In this document: positions 63,001 through 64,000 of the stretch, piece after piece
Numbering within the stretch: position 1 is the stretch's first letter
Layout: the number at the start of each line of letters is the position of its first letter
NCBI GenBank assembly: GCA_031411655.1
Contig: JANOBM010000056.1
Span: forward strand, 116,832 to 180,831
Reading direction: 5' to 3'
Length of the DNA stretch: 64,000 nucleotides
DNA from: UBA6163 sp031411655
Lineage (GTDB): Bacteria; Planctomycetota; Planctomycetia; Pirellulales; Pirellulaceae
The notes under the pieces: model-generated
The model's input: only the letters and a program-made list of their open reading frames with translations
The model's database searches: none
What the model was told of the DNA's origin: nothing
Program-made: the position numbers and the translations under genes

Positions 63001-64000
63001 TAGTAGCAAATCCTGAGATCACAACGCTGAGACCTAGCGAACTCACAGAGATAGCCGATGTTGGAAACAAGCTGCTAAGCTTGCCTTGCAATTCACGGGC
63101 GTCCACCGTCATGTTGTTAGTGACGTTCGGATAGTAATCCTTAGCGATTCGGATGATCTGTTCGATCGTCGCGACCCTCGGAACATCGCCTGAGATCACG
63201 ACGCTGCGAGCCAGCGAGCTGAAGGAGAGGTGCACGGAAGGGAATTCGGCTTCGAGCACGGTGGCCAACTCATGGGCGTCGACCTTGATGCCGTCGATCA
63301 CATGCGGGAAGTAACCTTCGGCGACGCGGACGATCTGTCCGGCCATAAGGGAATTCGGCGCAGATCCCGAGATCAAGACGCCTCGATCCGCTGGCCTCAC
63401 AGAGAGGACCGCTGCGGGGAATTCGGCTTTGAGCACAGAGGCCAAGTCGCTGGCGTTCGCAAGGGTCACCATTCCCGTAAGACTGAAGTTGAATGGACTC
63501 TCATTTGCATCGTTGTTGGCAAACGACAGCATTGCCGTTTTGAGGCCCACAGTCTTGCTGTCGAGTCGGATTACCAAATTCGCGCTGGCCCCTGGTGCGA
63601 CCAATTGATTGGTGGTGAAGTTCGTCACAATCGCAAAGCCTGCGAGCGCAGTGACCGAGGCCGGTTGCAGCTTAAGATCCGACGTGCCGATATTCTTGAT
63701 TGTTAGCGTCTTCAATAACCCGCCGCTAGTTCCCTGCAACAGCTTGCCGAACGCCACCGTGCCGGTATCATCGGCTACATTCAGTGCGCCGTTCAACACT
63801 TGAATCTCGGGAGCCACCACGCGGCCGGTAATCGCGAAGTTGAAGGGACGCTCGTTCGCATCGGTGTTCGCGAACGAGATCGACCCTGCTCTCTTACCCA
63901 GCACCGCACTATCCAGCCGCACGATCAGGGATGCTGAGCGGCCTGGTAGAACGGTTGCTCCCGTCGTGAAGTTGGTCGTAATCGTGTATCCGGTCGACAC
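60071..64000 (-). CDS. C-terminal part of a giant surface protein with alternating BON-like triads and DUF11 repeats
   Basis: The gene runs off the right edge; 1,309 residues are visible, ending at the stop 60071-60073. Numbering from the edge, residues 1-183 are two choice-of-anchor-D-like repeats (SFANTDANERPFNFAITG). There follow triads of a 57-60-residue module with consensus FPxAxLSVxPLxRSVLISG then QIIRIAEDYFPNVIDNIKV, at 184-358, 521-702 and 899-1080. They are separated by DUF11-type repeats (LPVGSTATFTYVVTN, DQGDGDNILNVGESW) at about 363-517, 706-897 and 1084-1309. The module resembles the BON-like periplasmic domain that precedes the secretin core in CpaC-type secretins, yet no secretin domain is seen. 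It is probably an exported, fibrous cell-surface protein. The gene lacks any neighbour that explains it. Confidence 0.88.
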   Translation of the reverse strand: MSTGYTITTNFTTGATVLPGRSASLIVRLDSAVLGKRAGSISFANTDANERPFNFAITGRVVAPEIQVLNGALNVADDTGTVAFGKLLQGTSGGLLKTLTIKNIGTSDLKLQPASVTALAGFAIVTNFTTNQLVAPGASANLVIRLDSKTVGLKTAMLSFANNDANESPFNFSLTGMVTLANASDLASVLKAEFPAAVLSVRPADRGVLISGSAPNSLMAGQIVRVAEGYFPHVIDGIKVDAHELATVLEAEFPSVHLSFSSLARSVVISGDVPRVATIEQIIRIAKDYYPNVTNNMTVDARELQGKLSSLFPTSAISVSSLGLSVVISGFATNASLIPQIIRIAEDYYPNVIDNIKVGNRSIGIETFTNGQDADEFPGPMLPVGSTATFTYVITNNGTRSANLTNVEVTDSVLGLITNIIDQGDGDNILNVGESWAYEATAVVTAGQYENIVTFTADDSTGNNFFYFRDSSHHFGVASSIDIAKSSVRHNMNAGTIIADDPLRNQVTVSGDSQNFKANAAELAGVLEAEFPAAILTVRPLVRSVLISGIVPSAEMAEKIIRVASDYYPNVIDNIKVDASNLANVLAAAFPAANLSVRPLVGSVLISGFVQRANMDRVGQIIRIAENYFPNVINNIQVQQDFRGLENILRSLFPASTLVVTPLARSVVISGFVTNRHDVGQIIRVAEAYYPPRDVLNNLQVAGNFIDIETFTNGQDADNPTGPILPVGSTATFTYVVTNIGTNPTDIASFPGPTNIVVTDSALGAITNIIDQGDGDNILNVGESWTYETTAVVTAGPFRNLGTVTAMVDEEGRPVTIGDSDESHHFGVATSIDMVKLTNVPKVDNPAAPTLNIGESWTHEATAVVTPNKYINTGTVIADDPLGNQLTVSRDSRHFGQDASELAAVLEGVFPAAVLSVRPLVRSVLISGFVPRADMIGQIIRIAEDYFPNVIDNIKLDVRQLKDVIDTVFPAANISVTPLVGSVLISGLVQRADMDRVEQIVRIAENYFLNVINNIRVQQDFRELQGILSRLFPLAIVNVTPLDQSSVVIRGSVLNPDMFRRIISVAQVYFPNVIDLMQVLDSSIDIQVFVNGQNAGTFPGPMLPMGSTATFTYVVTNNSSMDLRNVFIEGSVANIIDRGDGDYILNVGESWTFEETAVVTAGYFENTVNVTAGYDLPFGSSLDRSVAIRYFGVASSIDIEKLTNGDDADVAPGLLLPVGSIATFTYFVTNNGNVDLTNVKVTDSALGKITNFIDLGDGDNILNAGETWTFEATVVVTAGPYKGTGKVTAVDLLGSLVTDSDDSHHLGVA
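60761..61306 (-). repeat. BON-like triad 3 (three modules)
   Basis: The three modules are residues 899-957, 960-1017 and 1020-1080. Module order matches triad 2: the first contains VRPLVRSVLISGFVPRADM, the second QRADMDRVEQIVRIAENYF, and the third ends NVIDLMQV. Confidence 0.88.
61895..62440 (-). repeat. BON-like triad 2 (three modules)
   Basis: The three modules are residues 521-577, 580-638 and 642-702. The middle one carries QRANMDRVGQIIRIAENYFP, almost the same as the middle module of triad 3, suggesting that whole triads were duplicated. Confidence 0.88.
62927..63451 (-). repeat. BON-like triad 1 (three modules)
   Basis: The three modules are residues 184-240, 243-300 and 302-358. They are the most divergent of the nine copies; the third ends in NVIDNIKV, identical to copies in the other triads. 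Confidence 0.85.

Noticed and set aside
60761..63451. Regularly spaced repeats considered as a CRISPR-like array.
   Set aside because: Units are about 170-180 bases, lie in one continuous reading frame and encode a protein module; no cas genes are present.

Overview
The window looks like a piece of a planctomycete chromosome, most likely a Pirellulaceae / Rhodopirellula-type organism. This is inferred from gene content: a DUF1549/DUF1553 planctomycete-cytochrome protein with a CX4CH motif beside a DUF1501 protein in an ECF-sigma operon, a secreted FGE-type (SUMF1) protein, planctomycete-style leucine-rich repeats, many short secreted or anchored proteins with no recognisable family, and moderate GC. 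No phage, insertion sequence, CRISPR array or rRNA was seen. One tRNA gene (Arg, anticodon CCT) is present.

Layout. 1-5.9 kb: the 3' end of a large iterative type I PKS (ACP-ACP-KR-DH, PUFA-synthase-like), a FabL-like enoyl reductase with a YX6K motif, and a condensation/acyltransferase protein with an intact HHxxxDG motif, closely spaced on one strand. 5.9-10.8 kb: an anchored unknown protein, rmlB, xylA and a ROK kinase whose zinc cysteines are missing. 11.2-17.3 kb: a translationally coupled operon of ECF sigma factor, putative membrane anti-sigma factor, secreted coiled-coil protein, PSCyt/DUF1549/DUF1553 protein and DUF1501 protein. 17.4-18.9 kb: small unknown secreted proteins and several inverted repeats. 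19-22.7 kb: nitrogen signalling (glnB-glnD) and a cobalamin adenosyltransferase. 23-26.6 kb: a globin-coupled histidine kinase and an NtrC-type regulator, the latter preceded by a near-consensus sigma-54 promoter.

26.5-33.7 kb: a membrane protein ending in leucine-rich repeats, truA-asd (overlapping), an FGE-like protein, a small exported protein and an HtrA protease. 34-40.3 kb: a uronate-isomerase-like enzyme with a 340-residue acidic repetitive tail, then an asparagine-synthetase-like protein with no visible glutaminase cysteine, a radical SAM protein and a flavin halogenase-like oxidoreductase. The last three look like one uncharacterised pathway. 40.3-43 kb: three dehydrogenases that resemble a sugar-acid catabolic set (DenD-like, beta-hydroxyacid dehydrogenase, SDR). 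43.5-45.8 kb: rpmB, gatC and an NhaC antiporter. 45.8-51.6 kb: a VWA/MoxR-type AAA+ pair and a large anchored unknown protein.

51.9-60 kb: an exported TIM-barrel isomerase-like protein, a TolC-like helical protein, a thiE (ThiD2-ThiE) / beta-propeller / CYTH operon, tRNA-Arg and an eight-haem cytochrome c. 60-64 kb: the C-terminal 1,309 residues of a giant surface protein. In it, triplets of a 57-60-residue module resembling the secretin-associated BON domain alternate with DUF11-type adhesive repeats. This protein, the 36-40 kb cassette and the haem-globin/sigma-54 pair are the strongest candidates for undescribed biology.
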